Origin: Gammaproteobacteria bacterium
GTDB taxonomy: Bacteria > Pseudomonadota > Gammaproteobacteria > Pseudomonadales > UBA3067
DNA length: 6,271 nt
Reading direction: 5' to 3'
NCBI GenBank assembly: GCA_002402085.1
Contig: NVVB01000021.1
Span: forward strand, 1 to 6,271
The notes beneath the pieces were generated by a model that was given only the letters and a program-made list of their open reading frames with translations, had not been told where the DNA came from and did no database searches. Shown here one piece after another: positions 5,375-6,271 of the stretch. Position numbers and translations under genes: made by a program. Numbering within the stretch: the first letter of the stretch is position 1; each line of letters opens with the position of its first letter.

Positions 5375-5684
5375 TAATTATTGTGTGTGCTGTTGTGTGT
5401 TGTTGCTTGCTTGTACTGGCTGCTTAATTGATCGCTTCGCGTAGAGGCGAGGCTAAAGTGACGTTAGTTTACCCTAATGTGAGGAAGCTTTACGAGTCAC
5501 CCCGTTGGCAAAACGCTCTGGTTCGTGAGTGGTTTTCGGCGTGTTAGGCAGCCAGAAGGTTTGTATCTTGTGAAAAACTGCCAATATTGTTGCTAGCAGA
5601 GGCGCATACTGACTTGGCCTGGTTGGCCATAATAAGAGCGGCTTGATCGAGTTATGATCGATTGATTTAGACGGGGGTATCAAG

Positions 5685-6271
5685 GTGATTACATTCCTTA
5701 TTTCAGCGCTAGCCATTGCGGTGTCATTGGCAGTTATTTATTTTATTACAGTGATGCTGACTGTGGCACTGAAGACGCGAGGGGATGGCTATTTCGCCCG
5801 TCCGCTGGAGGATCGCCGAAAAATGCGCGCAATGATTGCGAGTCATGCGGTCTATATTCGGCCAGTATTTGAGTGGATTGCTAAGTATTATCGGCTTAAG
5901 TCGATCCCTGTGTTTTATTATCAGGGCGTGGCTGGACCCTTTACAATGAGTAGTAAAAGAGCCTATGCGGCAACGGCGGCTTACGTTCCTCAAGCCAATG
6001 ATGTGTTTATTGCTACGCAGATGAAATGCGGCACTACTTGGATGCAACAGGTCGTTTTTGAAGTCTTGTATAAAGGTGAAGGGGATTTAAGTGATCAGGG
6101 CTATCGTCACATGTATGCGCTTAGCCCCTGGATAGAAACTAGCCCAAATTCCAGTGTGCCCTTTGATAAAGCGCCGCTCATTGGCGAAAATAAAACCCGC
6201 CTGATTAAAACCCATATGCCGGCGCAACTGATCCAGCACAGTGACCAGGCTAAATACATCTACGTTACACG
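5685..6271 (+). CDS. Membrane-anchored sulfotransferase (PAPS-dependent, Sulfotransfer_1 type), 3' end outside the window
   Basis: The enzyme should transfer sulfate from PAPS to a hydroxyl or amine acceptor; the acceptor is unknown. In the 195 complete codons visible, residues 2-29 form one hydrophobic helix (ITFLISALAIAVSL...VMLTVAL) followed by a positively charged stretch, suggesting an N-terminal membrane anchor with the catalytic domain in the cytosol. A linker of about 75 residues leads to FIATQMKCGTTWMQQVVFE (108-126), which is the 5'-phosphosulfate-binding loop; the usual form is YPKSGTTW, with Pro and Ser replaced here by Met and Cys and the Lys and Thr kept. RLIKTHMPAQLI (172-183) is the family's THxP block, and AKYIYVTR at the window edge starts the 3'-phosphate-binding strand. 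The GTG start follows GGGGG at 7 bases, and an in-frame TGA at 5655 blocks any distant upstream start. It is divergent from the LLM gene. A functional link to F420 is possible but not shown. Confidence 0.87.
   Translation, partial: MITFLISALAIAVSLAVIYFITVMLTVALKTRGDGYFARPLEDRRKMRAMIASHAVYIRPVFEWIAKYYRLKSIPVFYYQGVAGPFTMSSKRAYAATAAYVPQANDVFIATQMKCGTTWMQQVVFEVLYKGEGDLSDQGYRHMYALSPWIETSPNSSVPFDKAPLIGENKTRLIKTHMPAQLIQHSDQAKYIYVT

Larger units (their letters stand above)
5274..5684. other. Divergent intergenic region between the LLM oxidoreductase and the sulfotransferase
   Basis: This 411 bp stretch holds no convincing gene. Its left part carries the LLM ribosome site, palindrome, candidate promoter and direct repeats. 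From 5381 to 5415 it is a TG-rich low-complexity run with TTGTGTGT twice. From about 5416 to 5684 I see only weak signals: a 5 bp stem TGGCC/GGCCA (5615-5629), a CATAAT hexamer (5628-5633) without a good -35 partner, and GATCGA twice (5644-5649 and 5656-5661) just upstream of the sulfotransferase ribosome site. An 80-codon minus-strand ORF (5716-5474) has no recognisable features and runs into the sulfotransferase start, so it is not called. Confidence 0.6.

Noticed and set aside
5628..5633. CATAAT as a -10 element for the sulfotransferase
   Set aside because: The hexamer is close to consensus, but no acceptable -35 lies 16-18 bases upstream.
5474..5716. 80-codon minus-strand ORF in the divergent intergenic region
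   Set aside because: It overlaps the sulfotransferase start and its ribosome site, shows no motif, and its composition looks like translated non-coding DNA.
5724..6047. 107-codon minus-strand ORF opposite the sulfotransferase
   Set aside because: Shadow of the sulfotransferase coding strand; the PAPS loop on the plus strand decides the matter.
1..6271. CRISPR array, tRNA/rRNA genes, insertion sequences or phage attachment sites
   Set aside because: I looked for regularly spaced repeats, cloverleaf-like segments, transposase motifs and terminal inverted repeats and saw none. The only tandem-like repeats are the three short copies near 5324-5374.

Overview
This window most likely comes from a gammaproteobacterium, possibly a marine, free-living one. 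The evidence is a PpiA-type periplasmic cyclophilin and a DolP/YraP-type double-BON domain, both very like the enterobacterial proteins, in DNA of roughly 50% GC. What is unusual for this group is that most of the window is a coenzyme F420 gene cluster. F420 is the deazaflavin hydride carrier best known from actinobacteria and methanogens, and only scattered proteobacteria make it.

Layout, reading the minus strand from right to left: (1) an LLM-family, probably F420-dependent oxidoreductase (5273-4368) with a well-formed leader holding a sigma70-like promoter, a palindrome near the predicted start point and 17-18 bp direct repeats; (2) a 208 bp gap with a candidate second promoter and a 20 bp imperfect palindrome; (3) npdG, F420:NADP oxidoreductase (4159-3467); (4) cofE, F420-0:gamma-glutamyl ligase (3371-2598); (5) cofD, the transferase joining the phospholactate/PEP-derived moiety to FO (2452-1388); (6) an ORF overlapping cofD by 4 bp (1391-612) that starts as CofC but after about 95 residues becomes a DolP-like BON protein; (7) ppiA (554 to beyond the left edge). 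A plus-strand gene at the right end (5685 to beyond the edge) encodes a membrane-anchored PAPS-dependent sulfotransferase and is divergent from the oxidoreductase across a 411 bp intergenic region.

Taken together, cofC, cofD and cofE would build F420 from FO, NpdG would reduce it with NADPH (or run in reverse), and the LLM enzyme would spend F420H2 on an unknown substrate. No FO synthase (cofG/cofH or fbiC) is present, so FO must be made from a locus elsewhere.

The main anomaly is the cofC-dolP chimera. The CofC half ends before the Asp-containing catalytic core of the nucleotidyltransferase fold, and the BON half has lost its signal peptide and lipobox cysteine. It is either an in-frame deletion that fused the end of an F420 operon to an envelope gene pair (dolP-ppiA), or an assembly chimera. 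The sequence alone does not decide which.
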